Numbered from the stretch's first letter, positions 26,045 to 35,148 are shown. The stretch is DNA of 64,000 bases from Lactobacillus sp. CBA3605 (GCF_002970915.1 NZ_CP027190.1:1488001-1552000), one strand, 5' to 3'. Program-made: numbers and translations. The notes: generated by a model from the sequence alone, not told the origin.

Positions 26045-26836
26045 ATGGATTTAACTTTACTGGAAAAACTCCGACAACGACAGCCGATTGTCCTTAATTT
26101 GGCTAATTTCGTTACGGTTCAGGATGTTGCTAATGGATTAAAGGCACTGGGCGCTTCACCGATTATGTCGGCAGAAGTTCAAGAGGCTGAAGCATTAGTT
26201 GAAATTGCGGGAGCGGTTTGTCTTAATCTAGGGACCATAAATAGTCTACAAGTTGAGCAAATGCAAGTGGTGGGTCGGTTAGCTAATGAACGACATAAAC
26301 CAATTGTATTTGATCCGGTAGCGGTTGGGGCTGTTCCTTATCGAAAACGGGTGGCGTTAGCCCTGTTAGAACAGATCCAAGTCACTGTGATTCGAGGTAA
26401 TGCTGGCGAAATTGCAGCCCTGGCTGACTTTGATTGGCAGTCGCAAGGGATTGATGCTGGAACTGGGACCGGCAATCTAGTTGAAATTGCTAAGGCTTGT
26501 GCGCTGAAATATAATTGCTTGGTGTTACTATCTGGGGCCACTGATATTATTACGGATGGTCACCGCATGACAATGTTAACTAATGGGACACCGCTATTAC
26601 AATTACACGTTGGGTCTGGCGATCTGCTATCAAGTGTGGTGGCGGCCTTATTAGCGATTAGTCCCAGTGATTATTTTGAAGCGACCCAGGTCGCTGGCTT
26701 GGTATTAGGGGCGACGGGCGAACTCGTGGCCAAACAATTAACTTCGGACCGGCCGGGCTCATTTGGGACGGCGCTCATTGACAAGTTACACTTAGTCACA
26801 ATCGCTGAAATTGAACACTTAACGAAAAAGGAGTAA
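26045..26836 (+). CDS. thiM: Hydroxyethylthiazole kinase ThiM
   Basis: 263 aa ribokinase-like fold. It phosphorylates salvaged 4-methyl-5-(2-hydroxyethyl)thiazole. Motifs: LNLANFVTVQDVANGLKALGASPIM near the N terminus, FDPVAVGAVPYR, IRGNAGEIAAL and the phosphate-transfer loop VGSGDLLSS. In Bacillus ThiM that loop carries a Cys; here an Asp replaces it. GAGGGGG precedes the ATG. First gene of thiM-thiD-thiE under the TPP riboswitch. No thiC or thiG lies in the window, so salvage is the visible route. Confidence 0.95.
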   Translation: MDLTLLEKLRQRQPIVLNLANFVTVQDVANGLKALGASPIMSAEVQEAEALVEIAGAVCLNLGTINSLQVEQMQVVGRLANERHKPIVFDPVAVGAVPYRKRVALALLEQIQVTVIRGNAGEIAALADFDWQSQGIDAGTGTGNLVEIAKACALKYNCLVLLSGATDIITDGHRMTMLTNGTPLLQLHVGSGDLLSSVVAALLAISPSDYFEATQVAGLVLGATGELVAKQLTSDRPGSFGTALIDKLHLVTIAEIEHLTKKE

Positions 26837-26842
26837 TAGCTG

Positions 26843-27667
26843 ATGACTGACTTTCCACAAGCTTTAACGATTGCTGGCACGGATAGTGGTGGTGGTGCCG
26901 GTATGATGGCAGATTTAAAGACGATGCAAGCCCGACACGTGTTTGGGACCGGGGTGGTGGTTGCTGTTACCGCTCAAAATACAATCGGAGTCCAAGACTT
27001 TATGGCCTTACCGACTAAATTGATTGACGCCCAGTTTGAGTCATTAGCAGCTGATTTAAAAATTAAGGCCTGTAAGACCGGGATGCTGGCAGATGCGAAA
27101 CATGTGCAGGCAGTCGTACGAAACTTAAAGCGTTATGATTTTGGCCCATTGGTAGTTGATCCTGTGATGATTGCTAAAGGTGGGGCGGCGCTATTAGCGA
27201 CAGATGCTGTGCAAGTTGTTCGTTCCGAGTTAGTCCCATTAGCGACGTTAATCACACCTAATTTACCGGAGGCGGAACAACTGACCGGTTTGACAATTAC
27301 GGATGCTGCTGGCATGGTGGCAGCGGGAGTCGCATTGCAAAAGCTAGGCGCTCAAAATGTCATGATTAAGGGTGGTCATCAAACGGATGCTAAACGGGCA
27401 CGTGATTTTGTGTTGCTAGCAGATGGCACGGCCTTTTGGTTATCTGCTCCGCGTACTGCTACTAGTCGGACACACGGTACCGGTGATACGTTGTCAGCCT
27501 GTATTACGGCTGAATTAGCTAAAGGACAACCGTTGCGGGCAGCGATTCGGACGGGCAAAGCTGTGGTGACAGCGGCGATTGCGGCAACGATTCAAGTCGG
27601 CCATGGTCATGGGCCTTTAAACCATTGGGCGAGTCCAAGTCTGGCGGTGACCGAAGATGAGGCTTGA
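26843..27667 (+). CDS. thiD: Hydroxymethylpyrimidine (phosphate) kinase ThiD
   Basis: 274 aa, ribokinase family. TIAGTDSGGGAGMMADLKTM at residues ~9-28 and TAQNTIGV form the pyrimidine site; VDPVMIAKGGAALL and SRTHGTGDTLSA (anion hole and catalytic Asp) complete the active site. It phosphorylates HMP to HMP-P and HMP-PP. The gene starts 6 bp after thiM and its 3' end overlaps thiE by 11 bp. The residue normally Gly-Ala at DSSGGAG is GGGAG, an ordinary variant. Confidence 0.95.
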   Translation: MTDFPQALTIAGTDSGGGAGMMADLKTMQARHVFGTGVVVAVTAQNTIGVQDFMALPTKLIDAQFESLAADLKIKACKTGMLADAKHVQAVVRNLKRYDFGPLVVDPVMIAKGGAALLATDAVQVVRSELVPLATLITPNLPEAEQLTGLTITDAAGMVAAGVALQKLGAQNVMIKGGHQTDAKRARDFVLLADGTAFWLSAPRTATSRTHGTGDTLSACITAELAKGQPLRAAIRTGKAVVTAAIAATIQVGHGHGPLNHWASPSLAVTEDEA

Positions 27668-28304
27668 TTTTGAACCAGCGCAGCTACGGGCTTACTTGGT
27701 TGCAGGTACTCAGGATGTTCCAGGTCAGGATTTACGACAAGTGTTGCAAAAAGCGTTAGTTGCGGGAATTACAGCTTTCCAGTATCGAGATAAAGGGACT
27801 AGCCAGTTAACCGCTAGTCAGCGTTACGAGTTAGGCCTGACATTACGTGCTGCTTGTGCACAAGCGCAAGTGCCGTTTATTGTGGATGATGATGTTGAGC
27901 TGGCTTTGGCATTGAAGGCCGATGGTGTGCATGTCGGCCAAACGGATCATCAGATTCAACAAGTCTTACAACAGGTAGCCGGAAAGCTGTTTGTGGGGTT
28001 GTCATGTACGACCCTAACTGAGGTTCGAACTGCTAATCAGCTTTCAGATTTGGCCTATTTAGGCAGTGGACCAGTCTTTCCAACGCGGTCTAAACGCGAT
28101 GCTGCCCCAGTAATTGGTTTAGCTGGGCTAACTCAATTGGTTCAAGCTGCCAGTCATCCGGTTGTTGCAATTGGTGGTATTACTGCACCGCAACTAAGGC
28201 CAATAGCACAAACTGGGGCCGTTGGGTCAGCGGTGATTTCGTTAATCACTCAAAGCTCGGACTATCCGGCAACAGTTCAGGCCATGTTAGCGGCAACGAT
28301 GTAA
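27657..28304 (+). CDS. thiE: Thiamine phosphate synthase ThiE
   Basis: 215-aa TIM barrel joining HMP-PP and HET-P to thiamine phosphate. Signatures: FQYRDKGTSQL (pyrophosphate-binding Gln/Arg/Lys), FIVDDDVELAL, DGVHVGQTD, YLGSGPVFPTRSKRDA and AIGGITAPQL. The ATG overlaps the end of thiD by 11 bp, indicating coupled translation. It completes the salvage operon. No strong terminator follows directly. Confidence 0.95.
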   Translation: MRLDFEPAQLRAYLVAGTQDVPGQDLRQVLQKALVAGITAFQYRDKGTSQLTASQRYELGLTLRAACAQAQVPFIVDDDVELALALKADGVHVGQTDHQIQQVLQQVAGKLFVGLSCTTLTEVRTANQLSDLAYLGSGPVFPTRSKRDAAPVIGLAGLTQLVQAASHPVVAIGGITAPQLRPIAQTGAVGSAVISLITQSSDYPATVQAMLAATM

Positions 28305-28597
28305 CAGAGGATTTATTTCCCGGGAAATAGACTGACCGTGATACGGAATATTAGCTTTCGATGGAAATCACTGATTGGTTAAGTGTTGAATTTGCGCACT
28401 TTGAAACAGTGGCAACAGTTACGAGATAACAAGATAAGTGATACATCCATGTAGTTGCGTTCTAAGTGGTCTAACTTATTAGTTGACATTCGAATCAATT
28501 ACCCCTAACCTATAATTAATTGAATTATCACTTTTCTTTAATCAAGTTGGTTAAATCAGTCATGCTTGATTTGAGCGGAGTTTTGGTTCATAAACTT

Positions 28598-28658
28598 AGG
28601 GTATGACGACGAAATTTAACGTCCCTGTATACCGTTTAAAGGTGTGCGGGGCTTTTTT
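28598..28658 (+). promoter_or_regulatory. Leader attenuator with T-box-like antiterminator geometry
   Basis: Terminator: CCCTGTATACC (28623-28633), loop GTTTAAA, GGTGTGCGGGG (28641-28651), CTTTTTT; all 11 pairs form, including G-U. The left arm overlaps CGTCCCT (28620-28626), which can instead pair with ACG (28609-28611) and AGGG (28598-28601) around a 7-nt bulge TATGACG. This is the layout of a T-box antiterminator, but the bulge differs from TGGNACC and no stem I is recognised. The 380-bp gap 28305-28686 holds nothing else clear. Confidence 0.5.
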
Positions 28659-28686
28659 ATGGCAAAAGAAGGAGGTTGAAGTCGGG

Positions 28687-29421
28687 ATGACAAAACCAAT
28701 TATTGGGATTGCACCGGGTGTTTTAACAGTGGATAGCCATATGTTTCCCGGGCGACAACGTGATTATGTCAATCGCGATTATTTACAATCAGTAACGGCC
28801 AATGGCGGCGTGCCGTTGATTTTACCGGTGACAGCTGATGCGGCGATGATTCAACAGTATAGTCAGTTAATTGATGGTTTATTGTTGTGTGGGGGACAAG
28901 ATATTGATCCGCTCAATTATGGTGAAGAACCGTTGGCTGAGCTCGGTGAGATTGACCCACAACGTGATCAATATGAAATGGCATTAGTGCGTGCCACACA
29001 TGCGGCACATAAGCCAGTGTTGGGTATTTGTCGGGGACTGCAACTTTTGAATACGTTATATGGTGGCACGTTGTACCAAGATGTAGCGGATATGCCTGCT
29101 GGTGAAGGAACCATCAAACATATGCAAGCCCAGTTGCCGGCCTATGGCATACATCATATCCAGGTTGCTGCGTCGTCACAATTGGCGGCTTATTTGGGGC
29201 AAACAAAGCTAACCGTTAACTCGTTTCATCATCAAACGTTAAACAAAATTGCACCAGGGTTTAACGTGGTGGCTACAGCACCGGACCAAGTTGTTGAAGC
29301 CATTGAGGCAACGACGGGCGGACTACAGTTGGGTGTTCAATGGCATCCGGAAATGATGCAACCGACTAATCCGGTAATGTCACAATTGTTTGCTAAGTTT
29401 ATTAACACTAGTGCTGTGTAA
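28687..29421 (+). CDS. Class I glutamine amidotransferase-like peptidase (PuuD/gamma-Glu-GABA hydrolase type)
   Basis: 244 aa. The frame is open from 28603 but the first ATG lies in the leader terminator; the strong AAGGAGGTTG precedes ATG 28687. The catalytic triad is visible: Cys in LGICRGLQLLN, His and Glu in VQWHPEMM. GGQDIDPLNYGEEP is typical of peptidase C26 gamma-glutamyl-gamma-aminobutyrate hydrolases. Followed 29 bp later by a peptide-binding lipoprotein, with which it probably forms an operon for use of a gamma-glutamyl compound or peptide (inference). Confidence 0.9.
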   Translation: MTKPIIGIAPGVLTVDSHMFPGRQRDYVNRDYLQSVTANGGVPLILPVTADAAMIQQYSQLIDGLLLCGGQDIDPLNYGEEPLAELGEIDPQRDQYEMALVRATHAAHKPVLGICRGLQLLNTLYGGTLYQDVADMPAGEGTIKHMQAQLPAYGIHHIQVAASSQLAAYLGQTKLTVNSFHHQTLNKIAPGFNVVATAPDQVVEAIEATTGGLQLGVQWHPEMMQPTNPVMSQLFAKFINTSAV

Positions 29422-29450
29422 CATCAAATTTTAGGTCGGGGGTCAGTTAA

Positions 29451-31079
29451 ATGCAACAAACAAAAAAATGGTTAAGTGGACTGGGTATTGTGCTACTTGG
29501 ATTGGGTTTAGCTGGTTGCGTAACTAATTCAAAGCAGGCTAAAAAAAGTAATCAAGTGTTAAAAGTGACAGCCTCGCAAGCGATTGCGACGGCTGATCCG
29601 AATAAAGCAGACGACATTGCTAGTCAGGCGGCCATTTCACAATTTATGGAAGGCCTGTATACGACTAACACGACGGGCAAAATTGTACCAGCCATTGCAA
29701 CCAAAATTGTTAAACCAACCAATGGTGGCAAAACGTATACCTTTACGTTACGTCACAATGCCAAGTGGTCGAATGGTAAAAAAGTAACAGCGGCGGATTT
29801 TGTTTATGCGTTACAACGCCAAGTTAAGCCGACGACAAAATCTCAAGAAGTCGGACATGTGGCTGAAATTAAGAATGCGACGGCAATTACAGCCGGAAAA
29901 AAATCAGTGCAAACATTAGGGGCTAAGGCCTTAGGCAAGTATCGCTTACAATTGACACTAACCCAGAAGGTGCCCTATTTTAATTACCGCTTGGCAACTG
30001 AAATTTATCCATTAAATCAAACATTCACTGAAAAATACGGTAATAAATATGGTACCACGGCTGGTAAGACGTTATCAAATGGCCCCTATGTTTTAAAAGC
30101 TTGGAATGGGACCAGTGACACTTGGCAATACACGAAGAACCCGTACTATTACGCACGTCAAGGGGTTCGGATTAAGACCATTAAGGTTCAAACGGTTAAA
30201 ACCAATAGTACAGCACAGAACCTATTTGAAAGTAACGGGGCTCAAGTAACGCAAATTACCGGAACTCAAGTTGAAAATGCCCAACAAGGCAAGCTGAACT
30301 CAAGTTTAACAATTACGAAATTAAATCAACTGTACTTTATGCCTTGGAATCAACGCCGCACAGTCACTAAAAACGCAGATTTACGGCGGGCAGTTAGTTA
30401 TGCGTTAAATCGGCAATCGTTAGTAAAAGATGTTTTAAAGGACGGGTCAACGGCCGCAACTTCATTAGTTCCAACGGGAAATACGACCAATCCGACTACG
30501 GGTAAAGATTTCAATACGGATACTGGAAATTTATATCCCTACAGTCCAACTAAAGCCAAAGCCTATTGGAAAAAGGCGCAAGCAAGTTTGGGTCGAAAAA
30601 AGCTTACTTTACAGTTGTTAACGAATGATAGCGATGTGAATAAATCGGTTGCTGAATTTATTCAAGCTGCAATTGAAAAAAATCTAACTGGGGTTACTGT
30701 GACAATCAAATCGGTACCGCTCACCAATGAAATTTCAACTTTGAGTAGTGGTAACTTTGATTTTGCAACCTTGTCATGGTCAAGCGATTTTCAAGACCCG
30801 ATTGATTTCTTGAATAAAGCCTCGGTGACGAATTCAGTTGATTTCGGGAAATTTAAGGATCCAACTTATGAAGCTAGCATTGCAAAGATTACGGCTGGAA
30901 CGCAAAGCACATCGCAACGGTATCAAAGTATGCAACAAGCCGCAAAATTGGTCGCAGCTAAGCAAGGCGTGACGCCACTCTATCAAACGGCAGCGGCACA
31001 CCTCGTCAGCAAGCAGGTTGGCGGTGTTCACTTCACCTTGTTACGAGATGCGTTATACCGATATGCCTATTGGAAATAA
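29451..31079 (+). CDS. Oligopeptide ABC transporter substrate-binding lipoprotein (OppA family)
   Basis: 542 aa. A signal sequence with lipobox LGLAGC places Cys23 as the lipidated residue, so it is exported and anchored outside the membrane. Family features: AISQFMEGLYTTN, NAKWSNGKKVTAADFVYALQRQV and LRRAVSYALNRQSLV (SBP_bac_5). No permease or ATPase genes adjoin it, so it is an orphan binding protein that must use a transporter encoded elsewhere. GGGGGTC precedes the ATG. Confidence 0.92.
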   Translation: MQQTKKWLSGLGIVLLGLGLAGCVTNSKQAKKSNQVLKVTASQAIATADPNKADDIASQAAISQFMEGLYTTNTTGKIVPAIATKIVKPTNGGKTYTFTLRHNAKWSNGKKVTAADFVYALQRQVKPTTKSQEVGHVAEIKNATAITAGKKSVQTLGAKALGKYRLQLTLTQKVPYFNYRLATEIYPLNQTFTEKYGNKYGTTAGKTLSNGPYVLKAWNGTSDTWQYTKNPYYYARQGVRIKTIKVQTVKTNSTAQNLFESNGAQVTQITGTQVENAQQGKLNSSLTITKLNQLYFMPWNQRRTVTKNADLRRAVSYALNRQSLVKDVLKDGSTAATSLVPTGNTTNPTTGKDFNTDTGNLYPYSPTKAKAYWKKAQASLGRKKLTLQLLTNDSDVNKSVAEFIQAAIEKNLTGVTVTIKSVPLTNEISTLSSGNFDFATLSWSSDFQDPIDFLNKASVTNSVDFGKFKDPTYEASIAKITAGTQSTSQRYQSMQQAAKLVAAKQGVTPLYQTAAAHLVSKQVGGVHFTLLRDALYRYAYWK

Positions 31080-31135
31080 GGTTGACTTTTGGGTGCGCAT
31101 CACCAACTTTAAAAAAATGGTGAGGTAGATTGAAA

Positions 31136-31177
31136 TTAGCTCTGCAAAACCAATTTGGTTTTGCAGGGCTAATTTTA
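31136..31177 (+). terminator. Terminator after the OppA-like gene
   Basis: TTAGC-TCTGCAAAACC pairs with GGTTTTGCAG-GGCTAA around a 5-nt loop, followed by TTTTA. Confidence 0.85.
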
Positions 31178-31247
31178 GGTTAATCTCAGATAGTCACAAG
31201 ACCTGTTTATTTAGTCGGATTACGGTAAAATAGAAAGTAACCAAGCA

Positions 31248-31263
31248 TGTTTCACGTGAAACA
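31248..31263. promoter_or_regulatory. parS site 2
   Basis: Perfect TGTTTCACGTGAAACA in the leader region just upstream of the flavoprotein gene. Confidence 0.95.
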
Positions 31264-31298
31264 TTCAAAATTAACGGTTAGTGAAGGGATTGGTCAGC

Positions 31299-32705
31299 AT
31301 GGCGGAAAAGTTTCAATTTGACTCAACGGCAATTACTGCGTTAAAGGATCAGTATGATGTCATCATTATTGGATCTGGAAGTAGTGGGCTTGTAAGTGCG
31401 GTCCAAGCGCACGAGTTGGGTTTAAAACCGGTTATTTTGGAGAAAATGGCTAAAATCGGTGGTAATACGACACGGGCCTCATCCGGAATGAACGCTGCCG
31501 AGAGTTTGGTGCAATTAAAACATCAAGTCGTGGATAGCTATGCTGATTTTTATCACGAGACTTTTATTGGTGGTGGCCGTCAGAATGACCCAGCCCTATT
31601 GGATTATTTCACGTCACACGGGGCTTTAGCCATTGACTGGTTGGCGGCACATCATATTGACTTAGATGATTTAACAATTACTGGCGGGATGCGGGTTAAA
31701 CGAACGCATCGACCAAGTAGCTTGGCACCAATCGGAGGCTTCTTAGTGACGCAATTGTTAAAAGTTATTGCGGCTGAAAAGATTCCGTTATTTACTGAAG
31801 TGAAGGTGTCACAACTACAACAGACCGCAACAAAAGTGACGGGGGTCCAAGTGCAACTAGCAACCGGGGAACAACGAACACTACAGGGCTCAGCAATCAT
31901 TATAGCCACCGGGGGCTTTGGGGCGAACAAGGAGTTGATTGGCCAATATCGACCAGACTTAAAGGCTTATCAAACCACTAATCAACCAGGTGCGACAGGT
32001 GATGGCTTAACGCTAGCCAAACAGGTTGGCGCACAATTGGTTGATATGGATCAGATTCAGGTGCACCCAACGGTCCAGCAAGAAACAAATCATCCATTTT
32101 TGATTGGTGAAGCTGTCCGTGGGGAAGGAGCCATCTTAGTTGATGACAATGGTCAGCGGTTTGTTAACGAACTGGATACCCGCAAAAACGTGACCGCTGC
32201 TATTAATCAATTACCAACGAAAAAGGCGACTTTAATTCTGGACCACGCCGTTCGTCAACGAGTGCCAGCAATTGAATTTTATGACCATATCGGTTTAGTT
32301 GAAAATGGGTCGACCTTAACGCAGCTTGCAACTAAAACCAAACTACCAGCAGCGGCGCTAGCACAGACCGTGACTGCTTGGAACCAAGCAGTCACCACGC
32401 ACCAAGATACAGTATTTGGACGTACGACGGGCATGAGTCATGGTCTTAAAACGGGGCCATTTTATGCTATTCGCATTGCACCGGCAGTTCATTACACGAT
32501 GGGCGGGATTAAGATTAACCCCCAAACCCAAGTTTTGAATGCTGACCAACAAGTGATTCCGGGGTTGTATGCGGCGGGTGAAGTTGTTGGTGGGCTCCAT
32601 GGTAATAATCGAATTGGCGGTAATTCGATTGCTGAAACTGTGATTTTTGGGCGCCAAGCTGGACAACAAGTGTATCGCTATTTAACGGCACTTACATCAA
32701 AATAA
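31299..32705 (+). CDS. Fumarate reductase/flavocytochrome c-type flavoprotein
   Basis: 468 aa from ATG 31299, preceded by AAGGGATTGG; an upstream GTG at 31281 overlaps that ribosome site and is less likely. FAD Rossmann motif VIIIGSGSSGLVSAV near residue 20, second FAD segment IIIATGGFGANKELI, catalytic-domain features TTNQPGATGDGLTLA, VRGEGAILVDDNGQRFVNEL and a C-terminal HGNNRIGGNSIAETVIFGR. It lacks a haem or FMN domain. It probably reduces fumarate or a related alpha,beta-unsaturated acid as an electron sink; soluble. Confidence 0.9.
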   Translation: MAEKFQFDSTAITALKDQYDVIIIGSGSSGLVSAVQAHELGLKPVILEKMAKIGGNTTRASSGMNAAESLVQLKHQVVDSYADFYHETFIGGGRQNDPALLDYFTSHGALAIDWLAAHHIDLDDLTITGGMRVKRTHRPSSLAPIGGFLVTQLLKVIAAEKIPLFTEVKVSQLQQTATKVTGVQVQLATGEQRTLQGSAIIIATGGFGANKELIGQYRPDLKAYQTTNQPGATGDGLTLAKQVGAQLVDMDQIQVHPTVQQETNHPFLIGEAVRGEGAILVDDNGQRFVNELDTRKNVTAAINQLPTKKATLILDHAVRQRVPAIEFYDHIGLVENGSTLTQLATKTKLPAAALAQTVTAWNQAVTTHQDTVFGRTTGMSHGLKTGPFYAIRIAPAVHYTMGGIKINPQTQVLNADQQVIPGLYAAGEVVGGLHGNNRIGGNSIAETVIFGRQAGQQVYRYLTALTSK

Positions 32706-32712
32706 GTCAGGG

Positions 32713-32745
32713 GGGTGCCCGCAAAATGTGGTGGGCACTCTTTTT
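32713..32745 (+). terminator. Terminator after the flavoprotein gene
   Basis: GGGTGCCC (32713-32720) pairs with GGGCACTC (32733-32740), then TTTTT. Confidence 0.85.
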
Positions 32746-32855
32746 GTGACTGGCTGGTAGGGCTTTTATTATCGTGAAAGAGGTCGCTTTAATGGCTTTA
32801 AAGTTGTGATAATTAGGAAACGTTAAAACTGCGAGCAATGGTAGGCATGTGAACT

Positions 32856-32883
32856 GTACCTGTTCAGTTATCTGAACAGGTAC
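32856..32883. repeat. Perfect 12-bp inverted repeat in a gene-free stretch
   Basis: GTACCTGTTCAG (32856-32867), TTAT, CTGAACAGGTAC (32872-32883). No T-tract follows, so it looks more like an operator or recombination half-sites than a terminator. The gene-free stretch 32746-33089 contains nothing else I can name. Confidence 0.6.
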
Positions 32884-33089
32884 TAATAACTGATTTAAAC
32901 GCCACTGGCCTATGATGAGGTTATTTTGAAATTAAAGATAAGTCTGTTGGTTAGGATGTTAGGTTAGTTGTGGCGTTATCACCCACAGCCGCAACTATGT
33001 TTTGAAAAAGGGCTCTAATTGAAGATTGCAATTTCAATGAGCTAGAACGATCGAATTTTACCGTATGGTCAAGATTGATATACTTAAGT

Positions 33090-33548
33090 TTAAGCCTTAG
33101 TAATAAATTGATGACCGGCTTCAATTAAATCTGCGGTTTGCTGATTAAGCAATGGTGGCAGCTGTTTGAAGTCAAAGTAGTCTAGTTTAAGGGTCTCATC
33201 GGTTGCTTGATTTAAGATTTGACCACCAATAGCCTGCACTAAGAATAGCTGGGTAATAGTCTGAGCCACGTCGCCATTAGGATAGGCGGTTTCACCACGA
33301 TCAAAAATGCCAATCGGGGCGCTGATTTTAACTTTAAGACCACTATCTTCTTGGTATTCACGAATACAAGCCTCGGCATAAGTTTCACCATACTCTAAGT
33401 AGCCTCCAGGCAAGCTCCAATTATGGGTATCGGTTCGTAAGTTTAAAAGGACTCGTTGCTGGGTATCAACTAGGATACCAGCAGCAGTATTTAAAATAAT
33501 AGGTTTGTGGCCCACTAAGGCCCGAATTTCTTGAATATAATTTGCCAT
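33090..33548 (-). CDS. Nudix hydrolase
   Basis: 152 aa from ATG 33548; the longer frame from GTG 33563 would place the GTGAGG ribosome site inside the gene. The Nudix box is GGYLEYGETYAEACIREYQEDSGL-like: Gly, Glu five residues later, then REYQED with one Glu-to-Asp change at the metal-binding EE pair. N-terminal PIILNTAAGILVD and NWSLPGGY are typical. Substrate unknown, probably a nucleoside diphosphate derivative. Single minus-strand gene. Confidence 0.88.
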   Translation of the reverse strand: MANYIQEIRALVGHKPIILNTAAGILVDTQQRVLLNLRTDTHNWSLPGGYLEYGETYAEACIREYQEDSGLKVKISAPIGIFDRGETAYPNGDVAQTITQLFLVQAIGGQILNQATDETLKLDYFDFKQLPPLLNQQTADLIEAGHQFITKA

Positions 33549-33767
33549 GCTTGAATACCTCACTTTTGATGTTATTAAAGGTAATTATACGCGTTAATCG
33601 CGATAAATAAACCGGTTACATTTAGGGCCTATTTCTTAATCAGGGCAACCTGACTAGTGTGTCAACGTTTAATTAGGATTTGCGCATCCGCTAATTTTTA
33701 GCTAAGATGGAAGCTATATCCTACTAGGTAGTAATTAGTGTTTTGAATAATGAAAAGAGAGAAATCG

Positions 33768-35129
33768 ATGCAAAGAAAATTAAGTACGGGCCAAATGCAG
33801 ATGATTGCATTAGGTGGCACGATTGGCGTGGGACTCTTCATGGGTTCCGGATCAACCATCAAGTGGACCGGACCGTCAGTTTTGATTGCGTATATCGTCG
33901 CGGGCGCTTTTCTGTACCTGATTATGCGGGCCCTCGGTGAAATGTTGTACGTTGATCCAAATACGGGATCGTTTGCCAAGTTTGCTTCTGAATACATTCA
34001 CCCAGTATTCGGTTATTTAACTGCTTGGAGTAATGTGTTTCAATTTGTGGTCGTTGGAATGAGCGAAATGATTGCGTTAGGCGGGTATTGTCGATACTGG
34101 TGGCCGAACTTGCCTGATTGGATTCCAGGGTTAATTGCGATTGGGTTCCTATGCGCCGCCAATTTAATTTCGGTTAAAATGTTTGGCGCGTTGGAGACCT
34201 GGTTCTCGTTAATAAAAGTTGTGACCATTATTTTAATGATTATTGCGGGCTTGGGACTCATTTTATTTGGTTTTGGCAATCACGGTCATGCCATTGGTAT
34301 CAGTAACCTATGGACACATGGTGGCTTCTTTACGGGCGGTGTGAAGGGGTTCATGTTTGCTTTGGCCATTGTGTTGGCTTCCTATCAAGGGATTGAGCTG
34401 ATTGGGGTTACGGCTGGTGAAGCTGAAAATCCACAAAGTACCTTAGTTAAAGCAATTCGATCAACAGTTGCTAGAATTTTGATTTTTTACGTCGGGGCCA
34501 TTTTCGTAATTGTTAGTATTTACCCTTGGGACCAACTAAGTCAGATTGGTTCTCCATTCGTTCAAACTTTTGCAAAAATCGGAATCACCGCAGCAGCTTC
34601 AATTATTAATTTTGTGGTCATTACGGCGTCGTTGTCAGGAACTAATTCTGGTATTTATAGTGCCAGCCGGATGACATATACCTTAGCGGAAAATCAACAG
34701 TTACCACACAAAATGACGCTATTAAATCGTCATGGCGTGCCGTTCTACGCGGTCATTTCAATTTCAGTTGGTATTTTAATTGGGGTCTTATTGAATGTTA
34801 TCTTACCTTATTACTTTAAGAGTGCCAGTGAGATTTTTGTGATGGTTTATAGTTCCAGCGTCTTACCTGGAATGGTCCCTTGGATTGTTATCTTAGTTAG
34901 TCAAATTGAATTTCGAAAGCAAAATGCGGCTAAGATGGTTAATCATCCATTCAAAATGCCATTTTCACCATACTCGAATTATTTAACGCTCGCTTTCTTA
35001 GCGTTAACCCTAGTGTTCATGTTTATTAATCCAGAAACACGATATTCTATTTTGGTCGGGGTTGTTTTCCTAGTTATTATGACAATTATCTATTTTCGGA
35101 AATATCGTCAACCGACGGATGCATCGTAA
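33768..35129 (+). CDS. APC/AAT-family amino acid permease
   Basis: 453 aa from ATG 33768, which follows AAAGAGAG; the ATG at 33750 has no ribosome site. About twelve membrane segments. The N-terminal signature MQMIALGGTIGVGLFMGSG and the internal ASYQGIELIGVTAGEAENP identify the AAT subfamily (D-serine/D-alanine/glycine, GABA or aromatic amino acid permeases). Substrate not assigned. A weak hairpin (AGCTTGT/GCAGGCT, then TTTTTATTT) follows at 35149-35178. Confidence 0.88.
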   Translation: MQRKLSTGQMQMIALGGTIGVGLFMGSGSTIKWTGPSVLIAYIVAGAFLYLIMRALGEMLYVDPNTGSFAKFASEYIHPVFGYLTAWSNVFQFVVVGMSEMIALGGYCRYWWPNLPDWIPGLIAIGFLCAANLISVKMFGALETWFSLIKVVTIILMIIAGLGLILFGFGNHGHAIGISNLWTHGGFFTGGVKGFMFALAIVLASYQGIELIGVTAGEAENPQSTLVKAIRSTVARILIFYVGAIFVIVSIYPWDQLSQIGSPFVQTFAKIGITAAASIINFVVITASLSGTNSGIYSASRMTYTLAENQQLPHKMTLLNRHGVPFYAVISISVGILIGVLLNVILPYYFKSASEIFVMVYSSSVLPGMVPWIVILVSQIEFRKQNAAKMVNHPFKMPFSPYSNYLTLAFLALTLVFMFINPETRYSILVGVVFLVIMTIIYFRKYRQPTDAS

Positions 35130-35148
35130 TATAGGGTCAGTAATCAGC

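Noticed and set aside
28483..28516. TTGACA ... TATAAT as promoter of the amidotransferase operon
   Set aside because: The spacer is 22 bp, too long for a normal sigma-A promoter, so I did not list it.
28603..28686. N-terminal extension of the amidotransferase from ATG 28603
   Set aside because: That segment is the leader terminator. AAGGAGG lies just before ATG 28687, and the typical family N terminus starts there.
33672..33701. TTAGGAT...ATCCGCTAATTTTT hairpin before the amino acid permease
   Set aside because: The stem needs bulges and mismatches; too weak to call an attenuator or riboswitch terminator.
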